Of a DNA stretch of 64,000 nt, positions 27,370-37,353 are shown piece after piece. Under the pieces are notes generated by a model. The model did not search any database. It was not told where the DNA came from and worked only from the letters and a program-made list of their open reading frames with translations. Source of the stretch: an uncultured Anaerolineae bacterium (lineage in GTDB: Bacteria; Chloroflexota; Anaerolineae; Promineifilales; Promineifilaceae); NCBI GenBank assembly GCA_905479495.1, contig CAJQMR010000016.1, positions 186,001 through 250,000 on the forward strand, written 5' to 3'. The translations under genes and the position numbers were made by a program. Within the stretch, counting starts at the first letter, position 1, and each line of letters starts with the position of its first letter.

Positions 27370-27378
27370 TGGTATACT
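27370..27378 (+). promoter_or_regulatory. Extended -10 promoter upstream of gyrB
   Basis: TGGTATACT (27370-27378) fits an extended -10 (TGnTATAAT-like). No good -35 lies 17 bp upstream. The transcript would have a leader of about 150 nt before ATG 27536. An AACGGCCGTT palindrome lies further upstream, at 27301-27310. Confidence 0.35.
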
Positions 27379-27535
27379 TATGTCTCGTAAAATTGAGTTC
27401 AAATCGAGGCAAAACAGGCTTAATTTTCTCCTAATTCATACCCTTTCATTCACAAGCTATCAGCCAAATACGTTGTCTTTTTTAAAAGCAACAGATGGCT
27501 GAATTTTGCCCACAATATTGTTTAAGGAACGTTTC

Positions 27536-29470
27536 ATGGCAAAAAAAACCGAAGCGGAAAGATTATATGATTCCAGTAGTATTCAGGTTCTAAAAGGCCT
27601 GGAGGCAGTGCGCCGTCGTCCCGGCATGTATGTAGGTGGAACGGATATCAAAGCCCTGCATCATCTGGTCTATGAAATCGTCGATAACTCTATCGATGAA
27701 GCGCTGGCCGGGCGCTGCGGCCGTATTGAAGTCACCATTAACGAAGATAACAGCATTACCGTACAGGATGATGGCGTGGGCATTCCCGTGGCCAAACATC
27801 CCACAGAGAAAATTTCTGCCCTGGAGCTGGTCCACACCACGCTTCATGCCGGGGGTAAGTTTGATAATGCTGCTTACAAAGTATCCGGTGGGTTGCACGG
27901 TGTGGGTGCGGCTGCCGTAAATGCGCTGTCTGAATGGATGGAAGTTACCGTGCGGCGCGAAGGTGCCATCTGGCACCAACGGTATCAGCGGGGTATTCCT
28001 GATGGCCCCGTCAAAAAAATTGGCAAGCTGGGTAAGGATGAGCCAACCGGCACAACCACCCACTTCCTCTTTGACAAGGTCATCTTTGAAGAAGATGCCA
28101 CTTATCGTTATGAAACCTTGTTGAACCGCTTCCGCGAGATGGCTTTTGTAACCAGCGGTGTCTTTATGAAGCTGCGGGATGAACGGCCGTCTCCAGCGCG
28201 CGAGATGAGTTTCTATTTTGAAGGCGGCGTTAAATCATTTGTCCGTTTCCTCAATCGCAACCGCAAACCCATCCACAGCCCTGTTTACGACCAAAAAGAG
28301 CTTGATGGCATTGATGTGGAAGTTGCCCTGCAATATACCGAAGGCATCACCATTTCAGAGTTCGCCTTTGCCAATACCATTCATACCCCTGATGGCGGCA
28401 CGCATCTGACCGGTGTGCGGACGGCAATTACCCGCGTGATTAATTCTTACGCGCGCAAAAACAACTTTCTAAAGGAGAAAGATAATAACTTCTCCAGCGA
28501 TGACACCCGTGAAGGGCTAACGACTGTCGTCAGCATTAAGCATCCAGATCCGCAATTTGAAAGCCAAACCAAGGTGAAGTTGATGAATGCCGAAGTGGCT
28601 GGCATTGTGGCTTCTGTCACTGCGGACGCCTTTAACCTGTATCTGGAAGAAAATCCGCGTGAGGCCAAAAAGATTATTGATCGCTGTCTTACGAGTTCAC
28701 GCGCGCGGGCTGCAGCCCGCAAGGCACGCGAACTCGTTATGCGCAAAAGCGCCCTAGAAAGCCTGACCTTGCCCGGTAAGCTGGCCGACTGTTCAGAGCG
28801 AGATCCAAACAAATGTGAACTGTACATCGTTGAGGGTGATTCGGCCGGGGGCAGCGCCAAGCAAGGGCGCGATCGGCACTTCCAGGCCATCCTTCCCCTA
28901 CGCGGTAAAATTCTGAACACCGAGCGAGCCCGTTTGGATAAAATCCTGGCCAACAATGAAGTAAAAGCAATGATTTCAGCGCTGGGCACGGGCATTGGTG
29001 AAACGTTTGATGCAGAGAATTTGCGATACGGCCGTATCATCATCATGTGTGACGCCGATGTAGACGGTAGCCATATCCGCACCTTGCTGCTCACCTTCTT
29101 CTTCCGCTACATGCCTACCCTCATCGAAAAAGGGCATCTCTACATCGCCCAGCCACCGCTATACAGCCTGAAATCTGGCAAAGAGATGCACTACGCCTAC
29201 ACCGAAGCACAGAACCAGGATCTGCTTAAACAGCTGCAGCAGAACGGCAAAAAATACAGCCTGCAACGGTACAAGGGTCTGGGTGAAATGAACCCAGAAC
29301 AGCTCTGGGAAACCACCATGGATCCAGCCGAGCGGCTGCTGCTGCAAGTCACCATCGAAGATGCTGTGGCGGCTGACAAAACCTTCGATATGCTCATGGG
29401 CAGCGAAGTAGGACCACGCAAGCGGTTCATCATGACCCACAGCAGCGAGGTCCGCAACCTGGACGTTTAA
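27536..29470 (+). CDS. gyrB: DNA gyrase subunit B (type IIA topoisomerase ATPase subunit)
   Basis: From ATG 27536 (AAGGAA 8 nt upstream) the product has 644 residues. It contains the GHKL ATPase motifs EIVDNSIDEALAG (about 47), QDDGVGIPV (about 77) and GGLHGVGAAAVN (about 118), the transducer domain, and the TOPRIM domain with VEGDSAGGSAKQGRDR (about 431) and DADVDGSHI (about 506). The C-terminal QRYKGLGEMNPEQLWETTMDP (about 578) binds GyrA. With GyrA it supercoils DNA. ParE is the alternative, but length and the GLGEMNPEQLWETTM tail fit GyrB. No gyrA or recF is adjacent. An earlier in-frame TTG (27506) is less likely. Confidence 0.92.
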   Translation: MAKKTEAERLYDSSSIQVLKGLEAVRRRPGMYVGGTDIKALHHLVYEIVDNSIDEALAGRCGRIEVTINEDNSITVQDDGVGIPVAKHPTEKISALELVHTTLHAGGKFDNAAYKVSGGLHGVGAAAVNALSEWMEVTVRREGAIWHQRYQRGIPDGPVKKIGKLGKDEPTGTTTHFLFDKVIFEEDATYRYETLLNRFREMAFVTSGVFMKLRDERPSPAREMSFYFEGGVKSFVRFLNRNRKPIHSPVYDQKELDGIDVEVALQYTEGITISEFAFANTIHTPDGGTHLTGVRTAITRVINSYARKNNFLKEKDNNFSSDDTREGLTTVVSIKHPDPQFESQTKVKLMNAEVAGIVASVTADAFNLYLEENPREAKKIIDRCLTSSRARAAARKARELVMRKSALESLTLPGKLADCSERDPNKCELYIVEGDSAGGSAKQGRDRHFQAILPLRGKILNTERARLDKILANNEVKAMISALGTGIGETFDAENLRYGRIIIMCDADVDGSHIRTLLLTFFFRYMPTLIEKGHLYIAQPPLYSLKSGKEMHYAYTEAQNQDLLKQLQQNGKKYSLQRYKGLGEMNPEQLWETTMDPAERLLLQVTIEDAVAADKTFDMLMGSEVGPRKRFIMTHSSEVRNLDV

Positions 29471-29563
29471 TTTGAATTGTAGGATGTCACCGTGCCGGGT
29501 AAACCGCGTTCGTGGGAATCTACTTGTGAAAAATTGGCAAGTGATGAAATTGCCAAACCATTT

Positions 29564-29605
29564 AAAAAAATCCTGCTCCAAATGATTTGGAGCAGGATTT
29601 TTTTT
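29564..29605. terminator. Bidirectional intrinsic terminator between gyrB and the NifU-domain gene
   Basis: A-tract 29564-29570, stem TCCTGCTCC (29571-29579) with GGAGCAGGA (29589-29597), then a run of eight T (29598-29605). The A-tract on the other side gives a U-run for the minus strand too. It serves both convergent genes. Confidence 0.88.
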
Positions 29606-29638
29606 AAGGAACCGAATTTACCTAACTTGGCAATGCTT

Positions 29639-29929
29639 TTAGACAGGGTCAACCGATTTTACGTTAGGGAAAAATTGTTTAACGGTTCCGGCAACCCAAC
29701 CATGCAACGTCACTGGGGCCAGATCGCAACCATGGCAGGCACCAGTCAAGCGTACCTTTAATTGATCATCTTGGTAAGACACCATCTCTACAGCCCCGCC
29801 ATGGTAATGCTCAATATAGCTGCTAATGGTGGCGATGAGCGCCGCCATGCGTTCTTCTTCACTCGCCTCTTGAACGCGATCCATTTCACTGTTTATGCCA
29901 CGTACACCAGCCAGTCGATTTGTGGTCAT
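29639..29929 (-). CDS. NifU C-terminal-domain protein (iron-sulfur scaffold)
   Basis: This 96-residue protein is essentially one NifU_C/Nfu domain: helix AALIATISSYIEHYHGGAVEMV, then GACHGCDLAPVTL with the CxxC at Cys65 and Cys68, which coordinates a transient Fe-S cluster, and a final helix. Such proteins carry clusters to client apoproteins. The spacing and Gly-Ala-Cys context match Nfu. It lies 101 bp downstream of the CoxL-like gene on the same strand, and molybdenum hydroxylases need Fe-S partners, but that link is only suggestive. Confidence 0.87.
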   Translation of the reverse strand: MTTNRLAGVRGINSEMDRVQEASEEERMAALIATISSYIEHYHGGAVEMVSYQDDQLKVRLTGACHGCDLAPVTLHGWVAGTVKQFFPNVKSVDPV

Positions 29930-30030
29930 TGAACCATCTCCTTATCTGGAAACTGCTGTCCCTTCATTGTTTAACAATTGAAATAGTATCATATCCAGAT
30001 GATGTTTGTCACTATCACCCGTTGTTTTTG

Positions 30031-32382
30031 TCAAGCAGGTAACTCGGCTTGATGTATTACCCGCCACAGCTTTTCAGCGGTTAAGGGCATATCCAAGTTA
30101 CGCACCCCTAAATGGGAAAGCGCATCGACGACAGCATTGACGATAGTGGGTGTAGAACCGATGGTCGCGGCTTCGCCAATGCCTTTAACGCCGAGCGGAT
30201 TCAGGGGTGTTGGCGTCTCAGTACGGTTTGTCTCGAAGGCCAGGAAGCTGTCTGAACGAGGCAGCGCGTAATCCAGCAGCGAACCACTGATCAGGTTGCC
30301 TAACTCATCATAGCGCGCACCTTCGTAAAGCGCCTGGCCAATGCCTTGGGCAATACCGCCATGCACCTGCCCCTCGACAAGCAGCGGGTTGATAACAACA
30401 CCACAATCATCGACGGTGAGGTAGCGGATGATGTCTACAATGCCTGTCTCGGTATCCACCTCAACAACCGCGACGTGGGTGCCAAAGGGGTAGAGGTTGC
30501 CTTCAGGGGAAAAATCAGTGTCGCTTTCCAGGCCACCATGTAACGGCTCGGGCAGACGATCATTGCTGGCTGCGGCAATTTCAGCCCAACCAAGGCTGCG
30601 ACTAGGCACACCAGCAACCTGAAAACGGCCGTTCACCAACTGCACGTCCTCCTCAGCTGCCTCCAACAAGTGCGCTGCAATCTGCCGCGCCTTGTCCCGC
30701 ACAGCAATCGCATTGTTATGAACAGAGCTACCGGCAACGGCCGCACTGCGGCTGCCAAACGTACCAATCCCACGCGGCACGACGCCCGTGTCGCCGTGCT
30801 TCACCGTAATGTTTTCTGGGGGGATTTGCAACGCATCGGCCGCGATTTGTGCCCAGGCTGTCTCGTGCCCTTGCCCATGCGGCGAACTGCCGGTAAGGAT
30901 AGTCACTTTGGCATCTTTATCCATGTAAACGCTGCCCATTTCCCAAGGGCCAAAACCACACACTTCAACATAGGTCGCCAGACCGATTCCCATCAACTTC
31001 CTGCTGTCCTCTCGCCGTTGGCGGGCCTGCTCCCGACGCAGCTTATCGTACCCGATTAATGTCAATGCTTTTTCTAAACCGCGTGCATATTCGCCGCTGT
31101 CGTAGACAGCTCCGCTGGGCGTGCTATAGGGAAAAGCATCCGGGGGAATATAATTGCGGCGGCGCAGTTCGGCAGGATCCAGGTTCATTTCACTGGCCAG
31201 GGCAGTCATCGCCCGTTCGATCAAGTAGGCCCCTTCAGGACGGCCAGCCCCGCGATAAGGTTCAGCCGGATGTCGGTTCGTGAAAACGGCCGTTATCTCC
31301 GCCCGAATTTGCGGAATTGCATACACGCCACACATCATCATCACCGTAAGCGTGGGAATGATAGGAGCGATCTGGCTGTAATAAGCACCACAGTCAAAGA
31401 GGATATGTAGATCGGCTGCCAGAACACGGCCGTTTTCATCAGCCGCCAAACGAATGGTATTGATCTGCCCCCGCCCATGATAGGTAGAAACGTAATCTTC
31501 GCTGCGGGTGGCTACCCATTTAATCGGCTGGCCCATACGCCGCGCCAGATATGTGGCCACAATTTCTTCAGCGTAGACCGGTGCTTTGGCACCAAAACCA
31601 CCACCCACTTCTGGCGCAATAACCCGCAAGCTCTCTTTGTCCACACCCAGGGCACCAGCCAGACCTTCCTGTGCCCCGTGGGCCGATTGGGTCGTTGTCC
31701 AAACGGTTGTCACCCCGCTGTCGGCGTCATGGCTGGCCAGGGCAGCGCGTGGCTCCATCGCATTGGGGATAACACGCTGATTTTCTAAACGCAGTTCAAC
31801 AGTGTGCGCCGCCTGAGCAAATATCTCCGTAACATCCCCGCCAATTGGCCCCCAGCGAAAAGCCAGATTGCGATTCCCCGCTTCATGAATAATCGGAGAA
31901 TCGGCCGCCAGAGCCGCTTCGGGATCAACCACCACGTCAAGTGGCTCATAATCAGCAAAAACCATTTCGGCGGCGTCAACGGCCGTTTCCGGGCTTTCCG
32001 CCACGACAACGGCAACCGGTTCACCAGCAAAGCGCACCTTTCCACTGCCCAAAACCGGACGGGCCGGATTATTGCCTTCGGAATAAGGAGGATCGCCGCC
32101 AGCCATACCGATGGGTACACCACCAGGCAGGTTGGGATTGATCTCTTCGGCCGTAAAAACAGCCACGACACCGGGCGTCGTTTCGGCTTCATGGCTGTCA
32201 ATGCTCAGAATTTTGGCGTGAGCATAGGGACTGCGTACAAAAGTAAGATAAAGTGTATTTTCAGGGCAAAAATCGGCCGTATATTTACCTTGGCCAGTTA
32301 TAAGAGCAGGATCTTCACGACGGCGCACACGGGTACCCATGAATTGGGGAATACCTGACAAGTCTGAATTCTTCATTTGCAT
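30031..32382 (-). CDS. Molybdopterin-binding large subunit, xanthine dehydrogenase/CoxL family
   Basis: This 783-residue protein has the aldehyde oxidase/xanthine dehydrogenase a/b hammerhead domain (VRRREDPALITGQGKYTADF at the start) and the molybdopterin-binding domain, with GGGFGAKAPVYAEE (about 265), PYRGAGRPEG (about 375) and VKGIGEAATIGSTP near the end. The PYRGAGR segment is the form II CoxL type rather than the AYxCSFR of true CO dehydrogenase, so the substrate is likely an aldehyde, purine or other heterocycle. The usual FAD (CoxM) and 2Fe-2S (CoxS) subunit genes are not adjacent. Length is normal for the family. Confidence 0.9.
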   Translation of the reverse strand: MQMKNSDLSGIPQFMGTRVRRREDPALITGQGKYTADFCPENTLYLTFVRSPYAHAKILSIDSHEAETTPGVVAVFTAEEINPNLPGGVPIGMAGGDPPYSEGNNPARPVLGSGKVRFAGEPVAVVVAESPETAVDAAEMVFADYEPLDVVVDPEAALAADSPIIHEAGNRNLAFRWGPIGGDVTEIFAQAAHTVELRLENQRVIPNAMEPRAALASHDADSGVTTVWTTTQSAHGAQEGLAGALGVDKESLRVIAPEVGGGFGAKAPVYAEEIVATYLARRMGQPIKWVATRSEDYVSTYHGRGQINTIRLAADENGRVLAADLHILFDCGAYYSQIAPIIPTLTVMMMCGVYAIPQIRAEITAVFTNRHPAEPYRGAGRPEGAYLIERAMTALASEMNLDPAELRRRNYIPPDAFPYSTPSGAVYDSGEYARGLEKALTLIGYDKLRREQARQRREDSRKLMGIGLATYVEVCGFGPWEMGSVYMDKDAKVTILTGSSPHGQGHETAWAQIAADALQIPPENITVKHGDTGVVPRGIGTFGSRSAAVAGSSVHNNAIAVRDKARQIAAHLLEAAEEDVQLVNGRFQVAGVPSRSLGWAEIAAASNDRLPEPLHGGLESDTDFSPEGNLYPFGTHVAVVEVDTETGIVDIIRYLTVDDCGVVINPLLVEGQVHGGIAQGIGQALYEGARYDELGNLISGSLLDYALPRSDSFLAFETNRTETPTPLNPLGVKGIGEAATIGSTPTIVNAVVDALSHLGVRNLDMPLTAEKLWRVIHQAELPA

Positions 32383-32668
32383 TCTCTACTTTTCGCCAGG
32401 CGGCGAACAAATATTTGGTCAAATTGTCAGTATGTCACAGCGAGGACGAGGATTGATGAATAACTACCATAAAATACTACTTTACAATGTATATCTGTCA
32501 AGATTAACAGCCAAAATGCCAAAATTTGGCGGCGGCCACCAATTTGTAGGTTACAATAATTTCATCCAAAATAGCTTGTTCCAGAATACAGGCTTACTAA
32601 TGGCGATCATTTGGAATAAAATAACGCTCTCAAAATGAAGAGTCACTGTTAATGATAAAGGAAAGAGC

Positions 32669-33967
32669 ATGAAAGTAGCTGTCATTGGGGGAGGGTCCAG
32701 CTACACCCCCGAACTTATCAATGGATTTATTGAACGGGCAAGCAATTTCCCCATCAGCGAACTGTGGCTGATGGACATCCTGCCCAAACGTCTGGAAATC
32801 GTCGGTGGATTTGCCCAACGGATGGTCGCCGCCAAAGGCGCACCATTCCAGGTTCATTTAACCACCAATCAACAAGAAGCAATTCATGGAGCCAGCTATG
32901 TGACAACACAGCTGCGCGTGGGCTGGATGCAGGCTCGCCGTGAGGATGAATATTTAGGCCGACGACATAGCCTCATCGGCCAGGAAACCACCGGCATTGG
33001 GGGCATGGCCAAAGCGCTGCGCACCATCCCCGTCATTTTGGGCATTGCCCACGACATGGTTACACTGGCCGAACCAGGCGCGCTGCTGGTTAACTTTACC
33101 AATCCGGCCGGGTTGGTAACGCAAGCATTAACCCAATACGCACCGGAAGTAACGGCCGTTGGCGTTTGCAATGCCCCTTTCCATATGAAAATGAATGTGC
33201 TGGAAGAGCTGACCAAGATGGGCATCACGGTAGAGCCGGAGCGGGCACAGCTGGACACGCTAGGGCTCAACCACCTCACCTGGCATCGTGGCTTCACGGT
33301 GGATGGCGAAAACGTCTGGCCGCGCGTGTTAGCGCAGTACGTCGCCGACCTGCGGCAGGAAGCAGAGCCGGAATGGCCACCAGAGTTGATCGAATCGTTG
33401 CAAATGATCCCCAACTATTACCTGCACTACTTTTACGCCACGGGGCGCAAACTGGCCGAACAGGCGGCTTGGCCTCCCTCTCGTGCCGAAGCAGTGATGC
33501 AAATCGAAGCCGAACTGTTGGCCCAATACGCTGAACCTGACCGTACCGAACCGCCGGAAGGGTTGATGCAGCGCGGCGGCGCTTACTACTCCACCGTAGC
33601 CACCCAACTGCTCAATGCCCATTACAACGATCTGCATGAACAGCACGTCGTCAACGTACCCAATCAGGGAGCCGTGGCTGGTTGGCCAGATGAATGGGTT
33701 TTGGAGTTGCCCGCGCTGGTGAGCCGCAACGGCATCCAGCCCATTCCGGCTGAACCGCTGCCTCCAGCCGTCTTTGGCCTGATGCAGCAAGTGAAGATGT
33801 ACGAACTGCTCACGGTGCAAGCGGCCGTTCACGGGGATCGCAATGCCGCCTACCAGGCCCTACTAACCCATCCGCTTGGCCCGGCGGTTGATCAAGCCGA
33901 GGCCGTTTTGGACGACATGCTCCACACGCACCGGGCCTATTTGCCCCAATTTTTTGGTGATTCGTAA
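32669..33967 (+). CDS. Glycoside hydrolase family 4 (6-phospho-beta-glucosidase type)
   Basis: This 432-residue enzyme has the N-terminal NAD-binding GGGSSYTPELINGF (residues 7-20) and the GH4 metal/catalytic segments VCNAPFHMKM (Cys about 167) and LGLNHLTWHRG (about 195-205). The conserved RREDEYLGRRHSLIGQET is near residue 92. GH4 enzymes cleave glycosides by NAD-dependent oxidation-elimination and need Mn2+; the sequence is closest to the 6-phospho-beta-glucosidase subgroup. AAAGGAAAG precedes ATG. Only 1 bp separates its stop from the BadF-type kinase, so the kinase may make the phosphosugar this enzyme cleaves. Confidence 0.9.
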   Translation: MKVAVIGGGSSYTPELINGFIERASNFPISELWLMDILPKRLEIVGGFAQRMVAAKGAPFQVHLTTNQQEAIHGASYVTTQLRVGWMQARREDEYLGRRHSLIGQETTGIGGMAKALRTIPVILGIAHDMVTLAEPGALLVNFTNPAGLVTQALTQYAPEVTAVGVCNAPFHMKMNVLEELTKMGITVEPERAQLDTLGLNHLTWHRGFTVDGENVWPRVLAQYVADLRQEAEPEWPPELIESLQMIPNYYLHYFYATGRKLAEQAAWPPSRAEAVMQIEAELLAQYAEPDRTEPPEGLMQRGGAYYSTVATQLLNAHYNDLHEQHVVNVPNQGAVAGWPDEWVLELPALVSRNGIQPIPAEPLPPAVFGLMQQVKMYELLTVQAAVHGDRNAAYQALLTHPLGPAVDQAEAVLDDMLHTHRAYLPQFFGDS

Positions 33968-33968
33968 C

Positions 33969-34940
33969 ATGAGCTATTTTTTAGGCGTAGACATTGGCAA
34001 TACAAAAAGCCACGCTCTGATTGCTGATGAGAACGGCCGTTGCCTAGGCTTTGGCCAGGCGGGCCCGGGCAGCTGGGAGGCAATCGGTTGGGAAGCAGCC
34101 CAACAGGTATTGCATACCATCGTCAATCAAGCCTTGGTCCAGGCCGAAGTAGACAAAGCCGCCATCGTCGGGGCCGGGTTTGGCTACGCTGGCTACGACT
34201 GGCCCGAAGACCGACCAGGGCATGTGGCCCTCATCGAATCGCTGGGGTTGGCAAAGCCCCGTTATGCTCTGGGCAACGATACGCTGGTTGGTTTAGTAGC
34301 CGGTGCCGAAGAGGGTTGGGGGGTCGTGGTTGTTGCCGGAACGAGCAACAATTGTCTTGGGCGAGATCGTCAGGGGCGAGAGGGCCGGGTCACCGGGATG
34401 GGATCCTGGTTTGGCGAATATGGCGGCGCAGCAGAAATCGTGGCCCGGGCCACGCAAGCAGTGGCCGCCGCCTGGACAAAGCGTGGGCCAAAAACATTAC
34501 TGAGCGATGCCTTTATTGCTCAAGCTGGCGCAGCTGATGTTGTTGATCTACTGGCTGGGCTAGTGCGCACACGTTACCGGCTTTCAGCGGCAGCGGCCCC
34601 ACTGGTTTTTGACGTGGCTGCCCAGGGAGATTTGGTGGCGCAAGAAATTATTACCTGGGCCGGCCAGGAATTAGGCAGTCTTGCAGTTGGGGTCATTCGT
34701 CAACTCAATCTGGCTGATGAAACATTTGACGTGGTGCTGTCCGGCAGTCTATACAAAGAGGGTGAGCCACTTATCACCCCCATGCGCCAGACAATTCAGG
34801 CCATAGCGCCGGGGGCCAGGCTGGTGCGCCTGGAAGCGCCGCCTGTCGTCGGAGGTGTCTTGCTGGGGATGGAACAAGTGGGGTTAGATACGGCCGTTAT
34901 CCGCCAACCCCTCCTACACTCACTAATCACCGATCTGTGA
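33969..34940 (+). CDS. BadF/BadG/BcrA/BcrD-type ATPase, probable N-acetylglucosamine-type sugar kinase
   Basis: ATG 33969 gives 323 residues starting MSYFLGVDIGNTKSHALIAD, the ASKHA phosphate-1 motif. Later segments include the adenosine-side VVVVAGTSNNCLG (about 115-127) and GSWFGEYGGAAEI (about 140), with ASKHA-like VVLSGSLYKEG (about 255). In this family GlcNAc kinases are the best-known sugar members, alongside unrelated CoA-dehydratase activators; the absence of a Cys-rich Fe-S motif argues for a kinase. It is coupled to GH4 (1-bp gap). An upstream in-frame extension to 33876 overlaps GH4 and is not credible. Confidence 0.85.
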   Translation: MSYFLGVDIGNTKSHALIADENGRCLGFGQAGPGSWEAIGWEAAQQVLHTIVNQALVQAEVDKAAIVGAGFGYAGYDWPEDRPGHVALIESLGLAKPRYALGNDTLVGLVAGAEEGWGVVVVAGTSNNCLGRDRQGREGRVTGMGSWFGEYGGAAEIVARATQAVAAAWTKRGPKTLLSDAFIAQAGAADVVDLLAGLVRTRYRLSAAAAPLVFDVAAQGDLVAQEIITWAGQELGSLAVGVIRQLNLADETFDVVLSGSLYKEGEPLITPMRQTIQAIAPGARLVRLEAPPVVGGVLLGMEQVGLDTAVIRQPLLHSLITDL

Positions 34941-35007
34941 GGTGCCGTCCAGGCAATGAGCCATGAAAGCCAGTTACCTGAACGGCACCATCAAACGTTA
35001 TGATTGT

Positions 35008-37167
35008 TTACTCGTCCTCTTGCTCTGCCAAAGCGAAAGCAATGAGTCTTGAGGTATCAAGGCCCAGCCGGTGCCGGCCATTGGTCGCCTTACCAAAAAT
35101 GCGCAGGTGGGCCGCAAAGGCAGCATCCACACAGGTACCTACTAGTTCCACAGGCGTGAAGTTCCGTCGGTAATAACTGCCTACCTTATTGTAAGGTGCC
35201 GTAGTCGTTGGCGCGCTTGCCGCAGCAGTCTCCACATAGGGAGCCAACGTGGAGGCTGAATTCAACTTATGCGAGCCGCGTACGATGTTAAATCTGAACA
35301 CCGCATGGTCATTGGGATGGGTAGCCAGGTAGCGAATGTGAACCAGATCGCCTGGTTCATAACGCAAGAAGCCACAGTCATCACTCGCAGCCACACCGCC
35401 GATGCTGGGTTGGGGCAAGCTCGCCGACACACGATTATTGTCTACATGAACAAGCATGACATAAGCTCCGCCAGCTATTTCTGCTGGGGTCGCCAAACGT
35501 GTCGTCGTGCCGTCGGCGTTGCGTGCCAGGAAGCGGAAAGTAGACGCGCCAGGCATGACTTGATTGCCCGCTGAGTCAAATAGTTCAATTTTGACCTCGA
35601 AATCACCAGCATCATCCGTTGTGTTGTCCTCTGACAACGGCGGGGCCGGGACTTCTGTGTTCCAGCTAGCGGCCGTTTCACCCAAATTTCCCCGAGTCCA
35701 TTCACGAACCACCACAGTTGCTGGATCTGTGGGGCGAGCTGGGGGTGTTTGCGGTTTGAACTCGAACAAGCCACTTTGCGAACCAACCGTCACCGGCCCA
35801 ACCGAATAGGATTCATAGGTGGGCAGCCGGTCACTGTACTCCATTCGATAGCCACGGGACAGCGACGTGGCAATTGGCGTCCAGGTGGGATCGTTTGCAC
35901 CTGTATTGGGGCTGCCGGGATTAGCGCGACGGTACGAGTAGCGATAATACTTAATATCGCTGGAAGGAATAAAGTAGGAATCGTCATGAATGAAGTTGAG
36001 GGTGCCGCCAAAGGGGGCATTGTACAGCCAGCCAAGCGATGCTCCCGAATGATAATAATTGACATAGCCGTCAGGCCGCACCCAGCCATCTGGGGCTGGC
36101 GGCGCGCCAGCGGGAATGCCCCAAATTGGCATATCGGCAATGGCGTACGGCAAGACAAACAGCGTGACACCCGGTGGAATATCATACGAGGGCTCCTGGC
36201 ACGCTTCTGCGCCAGGCAAATTGAGCACAATCTCGGAACCACAATCATAGTTCCAATGGGTGCCACAGCCAATGCTCGGCTTGTAGACTGTATGCCAGGC
36301 TCCCTCATTAAATTGCTCCACCCAGAAATAGAGATCAGGCTTATCTTTGCAATCGTAAGCAATGATGGCGCTAAACCGGCCTTCGCTGTCTACCTCGACC
36401 GTGGTTAGGCAATCTTTGCGGAAGAACGGCCAGAGGTAAAGAAAGTCGCAAAGATAGATTTTGATAATCTCCGACAGATTAGCAAGCTGGTAACGTACTT
36501 GGGATACGGCCGTAACACCAGCCAATGCAGTCACAGATTGCTGTTGCCCAACATTAAATTGTGCTAATGCTCTCAGTTGAGGCGTTTCGATTTGTTCGGC
36601 TAAACGCAGCGGACCGGGGTCAGGAATAGGCGGAACGGGCCAAGGGATCACTTTCAGTTTTTCCAGAAGATCGTCGCGCAATTGCAAGATGAGGGGATCT
36701 GGCAGTTTGGCAATAACCAGGGGAATATAATCCACTTCACAAATATGAACGCGCGCATTGCAGATCGGCCATTCGCCGATGGTGCCATCTGGCAATGTGA
36801 CCCGTTTCACCAGTCTGCCATGCACAAAACAAAGGCACCAGGAAGGGAAAATCCCGACGGGAATATTTAGGTCTAGCTCGGGCTTTTTCACTAAATATTG
36901 CGTCGGTTTCACATACGCGCCCATGCGTTTGAGGGCGGCCGCCGTGGGGGCTGGTTGCTCTTCCTCCACTTTGGGGCCAAGGATGACATCTACATTGTGG
37001 CCGTCCAGCGCCACCGGTAGTTCCACCGCGGCCGATTCCTTTTCGACCGGCGCGCTGCCAAGGAGTTTGCCAGCTTTGCTAAACACATACGCCTGCAAAG
37101 GTGGTGCTTGGCCCTTATCTGTAAAATTGAGGTTAATCTGAAGACGAGAACTTTTCTTGGATTTCAT
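35008..37167 (-). CDS. Large conserved-looking protein of unknown function
   Basis: I do not recognise this 719-residue protein. There is no signal peptide or membrane helix. Residues 1-75 look like a beta-rich domain with a VFSKAGKLLGSAPVEK segment, of carboxypeptidase-regulatory or adhesin type. A Cys-containing region follows (PSWCLCFVHGRLVKRVTLPD, NARVHICEVDYIPLVIAKLPD, about 110-155), then a helical stretch and a region rich in Cys, Tyr and Trp (YLCDFLYLWPFFRKDC, about 245-260). A C-terminal half follows that is rich in Gly, Pro and Thr. It is divergent from the LuxR/MalT-like regulator with 186 bp between, so that regulator may control it. It may be a surface or injection-system component, which is speculation. 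Confidence 0.7.
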   Translation of the reverse strand: MKSKKSSRLQINLNFTDKGQAPPLQAYVFSKAGKLLGSAPVEKESAAVELPVALDGHNVDVILGPKVEEEQPAPTAAALKRMGAYVKPTQYLVKKPELDLNIPVGIFPSWCLCFVHGRLVKRVTLPDGTIGEWPICNARVHICEVDYIPLVIAKLPDPLILQLRDDLLEKLKVIPWPVPPIPDPGPLRLAEQIETPQLRALAQFNVGQQQSVTALAGVTAVSQVRYQLANLSEIIKIYLCDFLYLWPFFRKDCLTTVEVDSEGRFSAIIAYDCKDKPDLYFWVEQFNEGAWHTVYKPSIGCGTHWNYDCGSEIVLNLPGAEACQEPSYDIPPGVTLFVLPYAIADMPIWGIPAGAPPAPDGWVRPDGYVNYYHSGASLGWLYNAPFGGTLNFIHDDSYFIPSSDIKYYRYSYRRANPGSPNTGANDPTWTPIATSLSRGYRMEYSDRLPTYESYSVGPVTVGSQSGLFEFKPQTPPARPTDPATVVVREWTRGNLGETAASWNTEVPAPPLSEDNTTDDAGDFEVKIELFDSAGNQVMPGASTFRFLARNADGTTTRLATPAEIAGGAYVMLVHVDNNRVSASLPQPSIGGVAASDDCGFLRYEPGDLVHIRYLATHPNDHAVFRFNIVRGSHKLNSASTLAPYVETAAASAPTTTAPYNKVGSYYRRNFTPVELVGTCVDAAFAAHLRIFGKATNGRHRLGLDTSRLIAFALAEQEDE

Positions 37168-37353
37168 TACACGCTCCTTACGCTATGACAATACTTATAC
37201 TAAAAGCGATAAACGAAGGTAATCATGAAATTCCGGTATGGTTGAGCGCTTTTCATTTATTTGCTTGTCCAGCAAAGCTGAATTTGCTACCATCTTTCCA
37301 GTAAGTCTGTTTTTTCACTCAACAAAATTCAGTGATCATCCTATGTAACAACA

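Noticed and set aside
27395..27420. GTTCAAATC, resembling a tRNA T-arm, upstream of gyrB
   Set aside because: No acceptor stem, anticodon arm or CCA can be fitted around it.
32339..32638. 99-codon plus-strand frame between the CoxL-like and GH4 genes
   Set aside because: It starts inside the CoxL-like coding sequence, is AT-rich, has no ribosome site and no recognisable protein character.
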